Below are positions 22,437-31,062 of a DNA stretch of 64,000 nt, one piece after another. The number at the start of each line of letters is the position of its first letter. The stretch's first letter is position 1. The DNA is from Haloferula sp. BvORR071 (GTDB lineage: Bacteria > Verrucomicrobiota > Verrucomicrobiia > Verrucomicrobiales > Akkermansiaceae): assembly GCF_000739615.1 (NCBI RefSeq), contig NZ_BATP01000058.1, forward strand, positions 1-64,000, given 5' to 3'. A program made the position numbers and the translations under genes. The notes below the pieces were generated by a model. The model was not told where the DNA came from. It searched no databases and was given only the letters and a program-made list of their open reading frames with translations.

Positions 22437-24455
22437 CTACTCCGAATCCGACCATCCCGGCGTGTCAGTAAGCCGCAGGAAGCGCAGGGAGCCGGGCATG
22501 GGCTCACGGATGATGGCGATGAAACGAACCACCCCGGAATCCTCGGGGATGGGACCATCGACGGCGAGCAGGTCGGGATCGCTGGTCCAAGTGCTTTGAT
22601 CCGCTGAAATCTCAGGATACCAAGTATCCGCTGCCGCCTCAGGCACGGTCCAAGTGACGGCGAAATGGGAACCGTCGTCGCTGGTGAAGGGGATGATTTG
22701 CAGCGCCGGCAGATTTCCGGATTCAGGTGTCCCGGAGGAAGGAGGTGGCTGCGTAGAGGGGAAGGACGGTTGCGGCGGCCAGGTCACATCATCCGGGCCA
22801 TGGCTGGGGCCATCATCGGGTGGAGTGGTCTCGCCCCCATCGCCGTTCCCCGGGTCTGAGCCGGTATCGGTGCCCGACCCGGTATCGGTGCCCGGATCGG
22901 AGCCCGTGTCAGTGCCGGGATGGGAGCCTGTATCGGGCTCCGGTTGATCCGGTTGCGTGGTTGCCGGCGGCTTGGGATTGCTTTCAGGCTGCTCCGGGCC
23001 GACGGGGGGCGTCGGGGTAGGTGTCTTGGTTGGCGGGGTGCCTGGTCCTTCAGAGGGAGCTGCGGGAGGAGGCGGGGGAACCGGGCGCCTGAAACCGAAA
23101 CCACGCGCCATCGGCTCCGGTGCGAGAGGCGCGCTGTGACTCGCTGAGTCCTCTGGCAAGGAGACGGGGAAGTTCGATGGTTCGGGTTCGCCCCTACGCG
23201 AGGTGTAGGTCAATGGCATCCTGGCCGCACGAAGATCCTGGCTGGCGGGAGCTTGTAGCACCGGCAAGATCTGAGGCGGGGAGGCGGGCTGAGTTACTGG
23301 CGCGGCAACTGCGACAGATGGTTGCGCTTCCGGCAAGGCGCTGGCGACCAAGGGCTCCACCAGGTCCGACCACAAGCTGGGCGTCGCGGCGTGTCGTACT
23401 GTGGCCTTTCGAGTGGTGCGCTGTGCTGGCTGCGCCTCCGCTGCCGCTTTGAAGCCGAGCGAGGCGATCACGAGGGCAGGGGCTGCCAAAGGAAGTCCCA
23501 CGGCGAGCCAGCCGCTCGTGCTGGGTGCCTTGCGCCGCCGTGTGCTGTCCAAGATGGCATGCAGGCGGGAGATCACCGGGTGCTGGCGCGCGAAAGCCAG
23601 CGCGGGCGAGGGCGGAGGAGCTTGGGTCCGGTGGCGGAGCGCCGCAGCGCCCAGGCAAGCGGCGTAGGCTTCCGCATCGCGCCCATCGAGCAGCACCAAG
23701 TCATCGGCCGCCATCTCCCGCGCCAAATGGCTGCGCTTTACCAGCAGCCATGCCAGCGGATGAAACCAGTAAAGGGTCCTGAAGATCTCGAAAACCCAAG
23801 CCCACAAGGGATCGCGCCGGCGGACATGCGCCAGTTCGTGCTCCAAGACCATGCGGACCTGCTCCTCCGGCAGGCTTGCGACTGAGGTCGGCAGCACCAC
23901 CACCGGGGAAAAGATGCGGTAGACGAAGGCATCACCCTGCCCCTCTACGATCCGCAAGCGCACCGGCGGCCCCGGGATCGTGGCTGCCAAGTCCAACAGT
24001 TCTTGGGTCGGCGCCACGGAGCCAAGAACCCAGCGGCGCAGGGCTGCGGCATTCAGAGCAATCCTCAGCAGGGCCACGCCGACGCCCGCGAGCCAGAGCA
24101 CAGCGGCCACACGGAACCAGCGCCGATAGCCATCCGCTGCAGGTGCTGGATGCACCGGCGCCGCGCTGACAGAAGGACTTCCAAGGGCGACGCTGCCCGT
24201 TGCGACGGGGAGGGCTTCCTTTTGATAGGCGGAGGCCACTACGGCCATCACCGGCGCATTCGGGCGCGGCAGCACCTGCCAATCCGGCATGCAGCGCAGC
24301 AAGAGCGGAGCTGCGAGGGAAAGCGTCGCGGCGACGACCAGCACCTGATGGCGGGCCGTGGCGGACGTCCGTTTCGGAGTCGCCAGCAAGGCCAGCAGGA
24401 CCACCCCTGTGACGAGGGGCATGGATTCGCAGATGACGCCAAAGGCGGAACTCAT
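22437..24455 (-). CDS. BlaR1/MecR1-like M56 metalloprotease sensor with Pro/Thr/Asp-rich tail
   Basis: The 672-aa product has the M56 architecture: hydrophobic segments in the first 140 residues, zinc motif HELAH at about 206-210, then YWFHPLAWLL and the conserved EMAADDLVL. After a further hydrophobic segment near 300 the rest is a long, low-complexity, Pro/Ser/Thr-rich region with GTDTGSDP repeats, ending in a small domain with Trp-rich WTVPEAAADTWYPEIS. No penicillin-binding domain is present, so the signal sensed is unknown. It overlaps blaI by 4 bp (ATGA). It should cleave or trigger loss of the BlaI repressor. Confidence 0.88.
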   Translation of the reverse strand: MSSAFGVICESMPLVTGVVLLALLATPKRTSATARHQVLVVAATLSLAAPLLLRCMPDWQVLPRPNAPVMAVVASAYQKEALPVATGSVALGSPSVSAAPVHPAPAADGYRRWFRVAAVLWLAGVGVALLRIALNAAALRRWVLGSVAPTQELLDLAATIPGPPVRLRIVEGQGDAFVYRIFSPVVVLPTSVASLPEEQVRMVLEHELAHVRRRDPLWAWVFEIFRTLYWFHPLAWLLVKRSHLAREMAADDLVLLDGRDAEAYAACLGAAALRHRTQAPPPSPALAFARQHPVISRLHAILDSTRRRKAPSTSGWLAVGLPLAAPALVIASLGFKAAAEAQPAQRTTRKATVRHAATPSLWSDLVEPLVASALPEAQPSVAVAAPVTQPASPPQILPVLQAPASQDLRAARMPLTYTSRRGEPEPSNFPVSLPEDSASHSAPLAPEPMARGFGFRRPVPPPPPAAPSEGPGTPPTKTPTPTPPVGPEQPESNPKPPATTQPDQPEPDTGSHPGTDTGSDPGTDTGSGTDTGSDPGNGDGGETTPPDDGPSHGPDDVTWPPQPSFPSTQPPPSSGTPESGNLPALQIIPFTSDDGSHFAVTWTVPEAAADTWYPEISADQSTWTSDPDLLAVDGPIPEDSGVVRFIAIIREPMPGSLRFLRLTDTPGWSDSE
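22849..22940. repeat. Coding minisatellite in the BlaR1-like gene
   Basis: Imperfect tandem units of about 18-24 bp containing GGTATCGGTGCCCG or GAGCC(G/C)GT encode alternating GTDTGSDP motifs in the protein's tail. Such arrays can change length by slippage or recombination. Confidence 0.7.
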
Positions 24456-24883
24456 GAGCGTGGGGGACGCTTGGGAGGAGAAGAGTCGGTTCTAAGTCGA
24501 TCTACCAGATCGGCGATTTCGTCAAGCTCGCTCTTCTTGAGCGAGTCAGGCGATTCCTCGAAGTGACAGGCGATCGCGTCTTTGAGAGAACCTTTGAAGA
24601 AAGTGGAGAGCAGGCGCTTCAGAGACGAGCCGCCTTCGCGCTCGCGGCTGCGGGTCGCCTGGTAGACAAACTCGCGGCCAGCCTTGCCGTGGGTGACGTG
24701 GCCCTTCCTCTCCAGGATGTTCATCAGGGTGCGGACCGCGGCCCGCACTGGCGGGTCGCTCATCTCCGCGATGATCTCGCTCAGGGTCGGGGTCCCCAAG
24801 CGATGGATAATCTCTACGATTTCCCGTTCCCTGCGGGACAGGGAGGGGTAGGTCGGGGTGCTGTTGGACTCGGGCTGGGCCAT
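24452..24883 (-). CDS. BlaI/MecI/CopY family transcriptional repressor
   Basis: The 143-aa product has the BlaI-type winged helix (SRREREIVEIIHRLG, then AAVRTLMNILERKGHVTH, then GREFVYQA) and a helical C-terminal dimer region (LLSTFFKGSLKDAIACHF). BlaI proteins bind an operator upstream of their own operon and are inactivated by the cognate BlaR1/M56 protease, whose gene overlaps its 3' end. The target operator is likely in the 60 bp between 24884 and 24942. No beta-lactamase gene is nearby. Confidence 0.9.
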   Translation of the reverse strand: MAQPESNSTPTYPSLSRREREIVEIIHRLGTPTLSEIIAEMSDPPVRAAVRTLMNILERKGHVTHGKAGREFVYQATRSREREGGSSLKRLLSTFFKGSLKDAIACHFEESPDSLKKSELDEIADLVDRLRTDSSPPKRPPRS

Positions 24884-24942
24884 GGTTCGCGCCTTCTGTT
24901 ACCAGAAAGTCGCGAAGACGGCGAGGGCTCAAGGATTATTTT

Positions 24943-25380
24943 TTATTTCTTCAGGCCGCCCGGCTCGTCCAAGGCTGCTGGCAGCGGTGTCAAATCGGGC
25001 GGGAGGAATTCCTGTTTCGCCTCGGCGGACATGATCCGGTCCCGCGAATAGAAGAACAGCAGCACTCGTTTCCCCGCGAGCTGGCTCTGCGTGTTGAGGA
25101 AGGTATCGGCATCCTCGGCCGGTCCGAATTGGCCCAGGGTGCTCGCCACGAGTTGCAGCCAGGCGCAGGTCAGCGTCTCATGATAGCCGCCGGTGGGTGT
25201 GTCCTCGATGCGATGGGCCGCATTGTAAGCGCGGATGCCGGCACGGACCTTCGCCAGCGCTTCCTCGAAGGGATGCTGCAAGAGGTGGAGATAGGCCACC
25301 TTCAGATGCGCGCGGTGGTTCCACTCCTCCAGCGGCAGGGATTGGTCCAGGAAGGCGCGCAGGAATTCCTCGTCGGTCAT
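24943..25380 (-). CDS. Cytosolic protein of unknown function, His-rich conserved core
   Basis: The start MTDEEFLRAFLDQSLP at 25380 (145 aa) is preferred; an upstream in-frame ATG at 25428 would overlap the preceding gene. The core HRAHLKVAYLHLL, a later AYNAAHRI and GYHETLT look conserved, and their regularly placed His residues might bind a metal. No signal peptide or membrane helix is seen. I recall similar uncharacterised proteins but cannot name a function. Confidence 0.7.
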   Translation of the reverse strand: MTDEEFLRAFLDQSLPLEEWNHRAHLKVAYLHLLQHPFEEALAKVRAGIRAYNAAHRIEDTPTGGYHETLTCAWLQLVASTLGQFGPAEDADTFLNTQSQLAGKRVLLFFYSRDRIMSAEAKQEFLPPDLTPLPAALDEPGGLKK

Positions 25381-25414
25381 GGGGGCGGGGGATGATCTAA
25401 CAAACCGGGTCCCG

Positions 25415-25885
25415 TCAGGGGTATTCACTACCTTGATGCAGAACCAGCTCCGTGGCGAATTGCGCCATCGCCTTCGAGTAGTCCTCGCGGCGCACGAGCA
25501 TCACCACGCCTTTGGCCGAAGATGAAGGAGGGAAGGCTCGCCTCATCGGATAGGCCGCGTCGAGCTTCGCGCGAGACTCCTGATTGGGCCTCGCCGTCAA
25601 GCGGATGGGCACAGTGGCGCGTTTGAAGAGCTCAACGGTATAGAGGGGGAGCATATTGCAAAGGGAGAGAGCGAGAATGAAGCCGGCTACACGGAACAGC
25701 CCTGTTCTCACCCGCCTGAGCCCGAATACCGCGAGGGCAAAGACCGCCGTGGCGATGGCTGGCAGCCAAGGGACGATCGACGCTCCAGGAAGATCGAGCC
25801 GCTGCACGAAGCTGCCATGCATCGCGACGATCTCGGTGTTCATGAAGAACAGGGCGAATCCGAAGAAGAGGGCGATGGGGAACAT
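25415..25885 (-). CDS. Membrane protein of unknown function
   Basis: The 156-aa product has three hydrophobic segments (LFFGFALFFMNTEIVAM, IVPWLPAIATAVFALAVFGL, RVAGFILALSLCNMLPLY) in the first 90 residues and a soluble C-terminal part. It is probably anchored in the inner membrane. It lies 34 bp upstream of the 145-aa gene on the same strand and 22 bp after the SDR gene, so the three may form an operon. Confidence 0.6.
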   Translation of the reverse strand: MFPIALFFGFALFFMNTEIVAMHGSFVQRLDLPGASIVPWLPAIATAVFALAVFGLRRVRTGLFRVAGFILALSLCNMLPLYTVELFKRATVPIRLTARPNQESRAKLDAAYPMRRAFPPSSSAKGVVMLVRREDYSKAMAQFATELVLHQGSEYP

Positions 25886-25907
25886 CGTTGGCAGGCTTTG
25901 GCCATCG

Positions 25908-26588
25908 TCACTGCGGTGCCGTCAGCGCCGCGCCGTTGTCCTTCGCCCCCAGCTTCTCCAGGAAGGGGACCACCTTGATCGCCCAGTGAGCTGGATCGGG
26001 ATAGGCGGAGGAGGCGGAGCCGAAGCTACTCCGCAGCATGTCCGTATCGATGATCCCCGGATTCAGCGCCACGGCAGCCAGTCCGGCGGGCAGCTCCTGC
26101 GCCAGCGCGCTGGTCAGGCCCTCCACACCCCACTTGGTGCAGCAGTAAGGGGCTACCTCAGGAGAGGTGGAGCGGCCCCAGCCGGAGGAGAAATTCACCA
26201 CCACTCCAGTGCCGCGGGCGATCATGGCGGGAAGGAAGCCCCGGCAGATCAGGTGGACGCCCTTGAGGTTCACGTCGATCACGCGAGAGAAATCCTCCGG
26301 CGGCACCTCCCAGAGCGGGGCATTGCGGTTGATCAGGGCGGCGTTGTTCAGGAGCAGATCGGGCGCGCCCACCCCGGCTAGGATGTCCGCCGCAAAGGCT
26401 GCAACCTCCTCCGCGGAAGTCACATCGCAGCGGGTGACGCGGTGTTTCTCGCCCAGCTCTTTGGCGAGGGCGGCGGCCGCGCTGCCATTCGTCCCGCAGC
26501 CGGAGACCGTCCAGCCCTTGGCGGCGAAGCCGCGGGCCATCGCCAATCCGAGGCCGCGCGTGCAGCCGGTGATCAAAACATGCTTCAT
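25908..26588 (-). CDS. Short-chain dehydrogenase/reductase (SDR) family oxidoreductase
   Basis: Starting at MKHVLITG (26588), the 226-aa product has the Rossmann motif TGCTRGLG, the NNAA motif, the active-site Ser in VNFSSGWG and YCCTK (YxxxK), plus NPGIIDTDM. These define a classical SDR that uses NAD(P)H. The substrate cannot be inferred. An upstream ATG at 26654 would add 22 unlike residues. It is probably the first gene of the minus-strand set ending at 24943. Confidence 0.9.
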   Translation of the reverse strand: MKHVLITGCTRGLGLAMARGFAAKGWTVSGCGTNGSAAAALAKELGEKHRVTRCDVTSAEEVAAFAADILAGVGAPDLLLNNAALINRNAPLWEVPPEDFSRVIDVNLKGVHLICRGFLPAMIARGTGVVVNFSSGWGRSTSPEVAPYCCTKWGVEGLTSALAQELPAGLAAVALNPGIIDTDMLRSSFGSASSAYPDPAHWAIKVVPFLEKLGAKDNGAALTAPQ

Positions 26589-26682
26589 GCTCGGGAGGGT
26601 AGGGAAGCCAAGTTGAAAATGAAGGCAGTAATTCCACCCGTATGCAAGTTGCACGCACGGGGTTTTTCCCTATCGTTCCTAG

Positions 26683-27441
26683 ATGACTTTCGAGTTTTAC
26701 GGACTCCTCGCGCAGTTCCAGCAACAGCAGCCGGGGGGCGGGCATGGGATTGGGATCGGCTACTGGCTGATCATCGGGGCTTCATTCCTGTTGAGCATGG
26801 CCGTCAGCGGAACGCTCAAGCGGCGCTTCGCCGAGTATTCGCAGATTCCGATGCGCATGACCGGCGCCCAGGTCGCCGAGGCGATGCTCCGCCAGAACGG
26901 CATCAATGACGTGCAAGTCATCAGCGTGCCCGGTCATCTGACGGATCACTACAATCCCGCGAACAAGACCGTGAATCTAAGCGAGCCGGTGTATCACGCG
27001 AACTCTGTGGCGGCCGCTGCTGTGGCGGCCCACGAGTGCGGCCACGCCGTGCAGCACCAGCAGGCCTACGCCTGGCTCGGCTTCCGCTCGGCCATGGTGC
27101 CGGTGGTGAATATCGCCAGCACCCTGCAGCAGTACCTGATGCTGTTCGCTTTCGGGGGCTTGGCCTTCTTCAAGTCGCCGATGATGCTGATGATCTGGGC
27201 TGGCGCCTTCGTGGTTACCGCCCTCTTCGCGGTGGTGACTCTGCCGGTGGAGTTTGATGCCAGCCGCCGGGCCTTGGTCTGGCTGGAGAAGAGCGGCGTC
27301 GCCAACCAGATGGAGCACAAGACGGCCAAGAACGCGCTGTTCTGGGCGGCCATGACCTACGTCTCCGCTGCCATCGGCGCGATAGCCCAGGCCGCCTACC
27401 TCGTGATGATGCTTCTGGGCCAGCGCGACAATCGCGGCTGA
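26683..27441 (+). CDS. YugP-type zinc metallopeptidase, membrane-bound
   Basis: The 252-aa product has the zinc motif HECGH at residues 117-121 (AAHECGHAVQ) and four hydrophobic segments, the layout of PF04298/YugP peptidases. The N-terminus has a short Gln/Gly-rich stretch before the first helix (YWLIIGASFLLSMAVSG). It likely degrades or processes membrane proteins, but no substrate is known. It is transcribed alone and diverges from the SDR gene. Confidence 0.88.
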   Translation: MTFEFYGLLAQFQQQQPGGGHGIGIGYWLIIGASFLLSMAVSGTLKRRFAEYSQIPMRMTGAQVAEAMLRQNGINDVQVISVPGHLTDHYNPANKTVNLSEPVYHANSVAAAAVAAHECGHAVQHQQAYAWLGFRSAMVPVVNIASTLQQYLMLFAFGGLAFFKSPMMLMIWAGAFVVTALFAVVTLPVEFDASRRALVWLEKSGVANQMEHKTAKNALFWAAMTYVSAAIGAIAQAAYLVMMLLGQRDNRG

Positions 27442-27589
27442 GCTTCGCGAGGGGGCGTCTAATGTCGCGACGCGAAAACGGTTTACCTACTTTTTCACGT
27501 AAGCGGATTTCCGTTGAGATGCGGAGGAGTTGTGGCTTAGTATGACTTAACCGCACCTCTTCCGGCGGCAGAGCCCAAGCCCTGCCCAA

Positions 27590-27904
27590 ATGATGTTCCC
27601 ACTACCCGGTTCCCCTGATCATCACTCCGCAGCCGACCACGATCAGCACGAGCACGCTGCGGCTGAGATGCCCTTCGACCCTTTGCCGACGCACCTGCAG
27701 CCGCTGCGCGAAAACCTCATGAAGGCGGCGATTGAGCTGCTCTCCTTCGCGGCGCGAGACGAGGTGAATCTCTTCGAGACGGTCATCGGCGGCCAGCGCC
27801 TCTCCATCGAGATCGCCTTGCTGCCACGGGTTGGCCGGGAGTCTGCCGGTGCCATGCGGGTGGTGCCGCTTCGTCCCGAGCTGCCGTCCCCCGCGACGTC
27901 TTGA
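27590..27904 (+). CDS. Small protein of unknown function
   Basis: The 104-aa product has a His/Asp-rich N-terminal stretch (DHHSAADHDQHEHAAAEMP), which could bind metal, and a helical segment MKAAIELLSFAARDEVNLFE. A later start at the Met near residue 27 (MPFDPLPTHLQPL) would remove the His-rich part. No family recognised; coding status is moderately supported by codon use. Confidence 0.5.
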   Translation: MMFPLPGSPDHHSAADHDQHEHAAAEMPFDPLPTHLQPLRENLMKAAIELLSFAARDEVNLFETVIGGQRLSIEIALLPRVGRESAGAMRVVPLRPELPSPATS

Positions 27905-27930
27905 GATTGGAGGCGGGTTCTCGCTGCGAT

Positions 27931-27955
27931 AGGTCCTATAAGTTCTATAGGACCT
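27931..27955. terminator. Palindrome between convergent genes
   Basis: AGGTCCTATA and TATAGGACCT form a 10-bp stem with a 5-nt loop between the ends of the 104-aa gene and the GH16 gene. A second GC hairpin (27967-27981) follows. Together they may terminate both transcripts; the palindrome might also be a dispersed repeat. Confidence 0.45.
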
Positions 27956-27983
27956 GTCCGGGGTGAGGGGCGCAGAGCCCCGC

Positions 27984-28781
27984 TCACTTCTTCTGGAACA
28001 CCCGCACGTAGTCGATGGTGAGCTTCTGCGGGAATTTGGTATCCGCATTCGGCGGCCCCGGCCAGCCGCCGCCCACGGCGAGATTCAGGACCATGTAGAA
28101 GGGCTGGTCGAAGGGGGCAGGGAACTGTCCGTTGGCGCTGTTCCACTTGGTCTGGGTCTGGTAGAGTTCACCGTCCACGTACCAGCGGATCTCGCCCTTC
28201 TCCCACTCCAGGGCGAAGACGTGGAAGTCGTCGCCGAAGTTGCCGGACTTGAGCTTGAAGGGCTCGCCGGTGTGCTCGTTCTTCGGCCAGCCGCCGCCGT
28301 AGTGCAGGGTGCCGTGCACGGTGTCGCGCTCGTGGCCGACTTGCTCCATGATGTCGATCTCGCCGCTGGCCGCCCAGCCGCCGTATTTTTGGGTGGCCGG
28401 GAGCATCCAGATGGCCGGCCACACGCCCTTGCCGCCCTCCGGGAGCTTCGCCCGGATCTCGAAGCGGCCGTAAAGCCAGCTCGCGCGGCGGTGAGTGCGC
28501 ATGCGGCCGGAGGTGTAATCCTTCTGGACCCCGGCGTTGTTGAATTTCTCTTTCTTGGCCTCGATTACCAGCATGCCGTTCTCGACGCGGATGTTCTCCG
28601 GCCGGTCCATGTAGTACTGCATCTCGCCATTGCCGCCGCCGTGGCCGTTTTCCTCGACCCCCCACTTGGAGAAGTCGATTTCCTTGCCGTCGAATTCATC
28701 CGCCCAGACTTGGCTCCAGCCCTCGGGTGCGGCGTGGGCGAGGGGAGCGAGGAGCAACAGGGAGAAGAGGATGGGTTTCAT
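27984..28781 (-). CDS. Secreted GH16 family glycoside hydrolase (laminarinase-like)
   Basis: Starting at MKPILF (three codons after an alternative ATG), the 265-aa product has a signal peptide (cleavage near LAHA-AP) and a single GH16 domain. The catalytic motif is GEIDIMEQVG, with E141 nucleophile, D143 and E146 acid/base. The extended motif with the extra Met (ExDxME) is the beta-bulge type found in laminarinases and agarases. It should hydrolyse beta-1,3 or related glucans or galactans outside the cytoplasm. No carbohydrate-binding module is attached. Confidence 0.92.
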   Translation of the reverse strand: MKPILFSLLLLAPLAHAAPEGWSQVWADEFDGKEIDFSKWGVEENGHGGGNGEMQYYMDRPENIRVENGMLVIEAKKEKFNNAGVQKDYTSGRMRTHRRASWLYGRFEIRAKLPEGGKGVWPAIWMLPATQKYGGWAASGEIDIMEQVGHERDTVHGTLHYGGGWPKNEHTGEPFKLKSGNFGDDFHVFALEWEKGEIRWYVDGELYQTQTKWNSANGQFPAPFDQPFYMVLNLAVGGGWPGPPNADTKFPQKLTIDYVRVFQKK

Positions 28782-28983
28782 GTTGTGCATAAAATTACAT
28801 CAGCGGGCAGCCGGGTCTTTCAAGGTAAATCGCCGGAAAGCTTGGCTGCTGTCCCGGATCCCATCAAGGCGGCTTTCCTGCGTCGCTCATGCTTGAGATT
28901 CAACGGGACAGGAAGAGCTTGCCGCTTTCTTCACCCGTTGGATTGCCAAACTCCCTGCCACCCGCTCTCATCCCGCCCGCGGA

Positions 28984-30984
28984 ATGGCAGCCGGTTTCTC
29001 TTTCGACTCACTCAACAAGGCCCAACGGGATGCCGTGGCCTCCTTGGATGGACCTGTATTGATCCTGGCCGGCGCGGGCACCGGAAAAACGCGCACAGTG
29101 ACCTGCCGGATCTCGAACATGCTCGAGCGCGGCATCCAGCCGGAGAATATCCTGGCAGTGACCTTCACCAACAAGGCCGCCGCGGAAATGCGCGAGCGCA
29201 TCGGTGGCATGGTCTCGAAGAAGAAGGCGGAGGCGATGACCGTCTGCACCTTCCACTCGCTCTGCGTGCGGCTGCTGCGCGGCGGCATCCACAAGCTGGG
29301 TTACAAGAAGAATTTCTCGATCTGCTCGGGCAGCGATCAGGTCGGCATCATGAAGCAGCTCGTGGTCCGCATGGGTGGCGCCGATGAGAAGGTGAAGGCG
29401 GAAGCCGTGCTGGCGGAGATTTCGAGGGCCAAGAACAAGGCGATCCCGCTGGAGGACATGGAGGATGATTTCTTCTCCTCGCTGGCAGTGGCGTATCAGA
29501 ATGAGATGCGTGCGCAGAATGCCGTGGACTTCGACGACCTGCTCTTGCTTGCGGAGCAACTGCTGCGGGAGCACAGCGATGTGCGCGACTACTTCCGCCA
29601 CGTTTACAAATACGTGACGGTGGACGAATTCCAGGACACCAACGGCCTGCAGATGCAACTGCTGCAGCAACTGGTGGGTCCGCCCTACAACGTCTGCGTG
29701 GTGGGTGATGACGACCAGTCGATCTACGGCTTCCGCGGTGCCGAGAGTGCGAACATCCTCGAGTTCGAGCGCTTCTTCCCGAATCCGAAGGTGATCCTCT
29801 TGGAAGAGAATTACCGCTCGACCCATGCGATCCTGCACACAGCGAACAGCCTGATCCGCCGCAATGTCGGGCGCCGCGAGAAGTCCCTGAAGTCCACCAT
29901 CCTCGGCGGTGAGCCGGTGCGCGCCGTCGGCATGCCCGGGGATGAGGAGGAGGCGACCTTCATTGCGGAGGAGATCCTGGTGGACAAGGCCCGCGGCAAT
30001 CTTCCCTGGGAAGAATTCGCGATCCTCTTCCGCACCAACAAGCAGAGCCGCAAGCTGGAAGAGGCGCTGCGCGAGCGCAAGATCCCGTACCGTATGGTCG
30101 GAGCACAGAGCTTCTACGACCGCCGCGAGGTGAAGGATTTGTTGTCCTACATAGCTCTGTTAGAAGATCCGGAGGCAGACGTGCCGCTGCTGCGGATCCT
30201 GAATTCCCCGCCGCGCGGCATCGGCCAGTCCACCGCGATGCTGGCCACCGACTATAGCCGCGAGATCGGTGCGAGTGTCTGGCGCGCGCTTTGCGACGAA
30301 GGCTTCCTCGAACAGCTTTCCACCAAGGCGAGGAACTCCGTCGAGACCTTCACTGCCCAGGTGCTCTCGGCCAAGATGAAGGTCGATGCCAAGGTCATGC
30401 CGGCCCAGGACGTCATGAAGGAGTTCATCGACGAGATCGAGTACATCCCCTGGCTGGAGCGCGGCTGCAAGACCGAGCAGGAGAAGCTCAACCGCAACGA
30501 GGGCATCGGCAATGTCCTGCAAGAGCTGGGCAAGGCCATGGAGCGCGGCAAGACCTTGCGCAAGTTCCTCGACGACAGCGCGCTGGCTTCCGACCGCGAG
30601 GACGACGATCTGGATAAGAAGTCCGGTGCCACCTTGATCACCCTCCACGCTTCGAAGGGCTTGGAGTTCCCCACCGTCTTCCTCGTCGGCTTGGAGGAAG
30701 GTGTGCTGCCTCACCAGCGCAGCGTCACGGAAGGAACGAAGGACGAGGAGCGCCGCCTGCTCTACGTCGGCATCACCCGCGCCCAGAAGAAGCTGACGAT
30801 GACCTATTGCACGCTCCGCCAGAAGTGGGGCCAGCCAGTTTCGTGCCTGCCGAGCACCTTCCTCATGGAGCTGGATGACGAGTATCTGATCCACACCTGC
30901 TACGACGACATCATGGGTGCTGAGGCGGATGACGGGGAGCTCGACAACTTCTTCGGCAGCATGAAGGACTTCCTGAATAGCTGA
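28984..30984 (+). CDS. UvrD/Rep/PcrA family ATP-dependent DNA helicase
   Basis: The 666-aa product has the superfamily 1A motifs in order: Q motif LNKAQRDAV, Walker A AGAGTGKTRTV (about 30-39), TFTNKAAAEMRERI, VDEFQDTN, GDDDQSIYGFRGA, ENYRSTHAI, TLHASKGLEFPTVFLVGLEEGVLPH, and YVGITRAQKKL. It is a 3'-5' helicase acting in replication restart or repair. The C-terminus lacks the long PcrA Tudor-like tail, so it is closer in length to Rep. It is transcribed alone. Confidence 0.94.
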   Translation: MAAGFSFDSLNKAQRDAVASLDGPVLILAGAGTGKTRTVTCRISNMLERGIQPENILAVTFTNKAAAEMRERIGGMVSKKKAEAMTVCTFHSLCVRLLRGGIHKLGYKKNFSICSGSDQVGIMKQLVVRMGGADEKVKAEAVLAEISRAKNKAIPLEDMEDDFFSSLAVAYQNEMRAQNAVDFDDLLLLAEQLLREHSDVRDYFRHVYKYVTVDEFQDTNGLQMQLLQQLVGPPYNVCVVGDDDQSIYGFRGAESANILEFERFFPNPKVILLEENYRSTHAILHTANSLIRRNVGRREKSLKSTILGGEPVRAVGMPGDEEEATFIAEEILVDKARGNLPWEEFAILFRTNKQSRKLEEALRERKIPYRMVGAQSFYDRREVKDLLSYIALLEDPEADVPLLRILNSPPRGIGQSTAMLATDYSREIGASVWRALCDEGFLEQLSTKARNSVETFTAQVLSAKMKVDAKVMPAQDVMKEFIDEIEYIPWLERGCKTEQEKLNRNEGIGNVLQELGKAMERGKTLRKFLDDSALASDREDDDLDKKSGATLITLHASKGLEFPTVFLVGLEEGVLPHQRSVTEGTKDEERRLLYVGITRAQKKLTMTYCTLRQKWGQPVSCLPSTFLMELDDEYLIHTCYDDIMGAEADDGELDNFFGSMKDFLNS

Positions 30985-31062
30985 GCTTCGCTCCTCGCGA
31001 TGACGTGAGGGGATCGGGTCTTGATTTTCCTGCTCGGTTGATAGACTGGGCGGCGAATCCAG

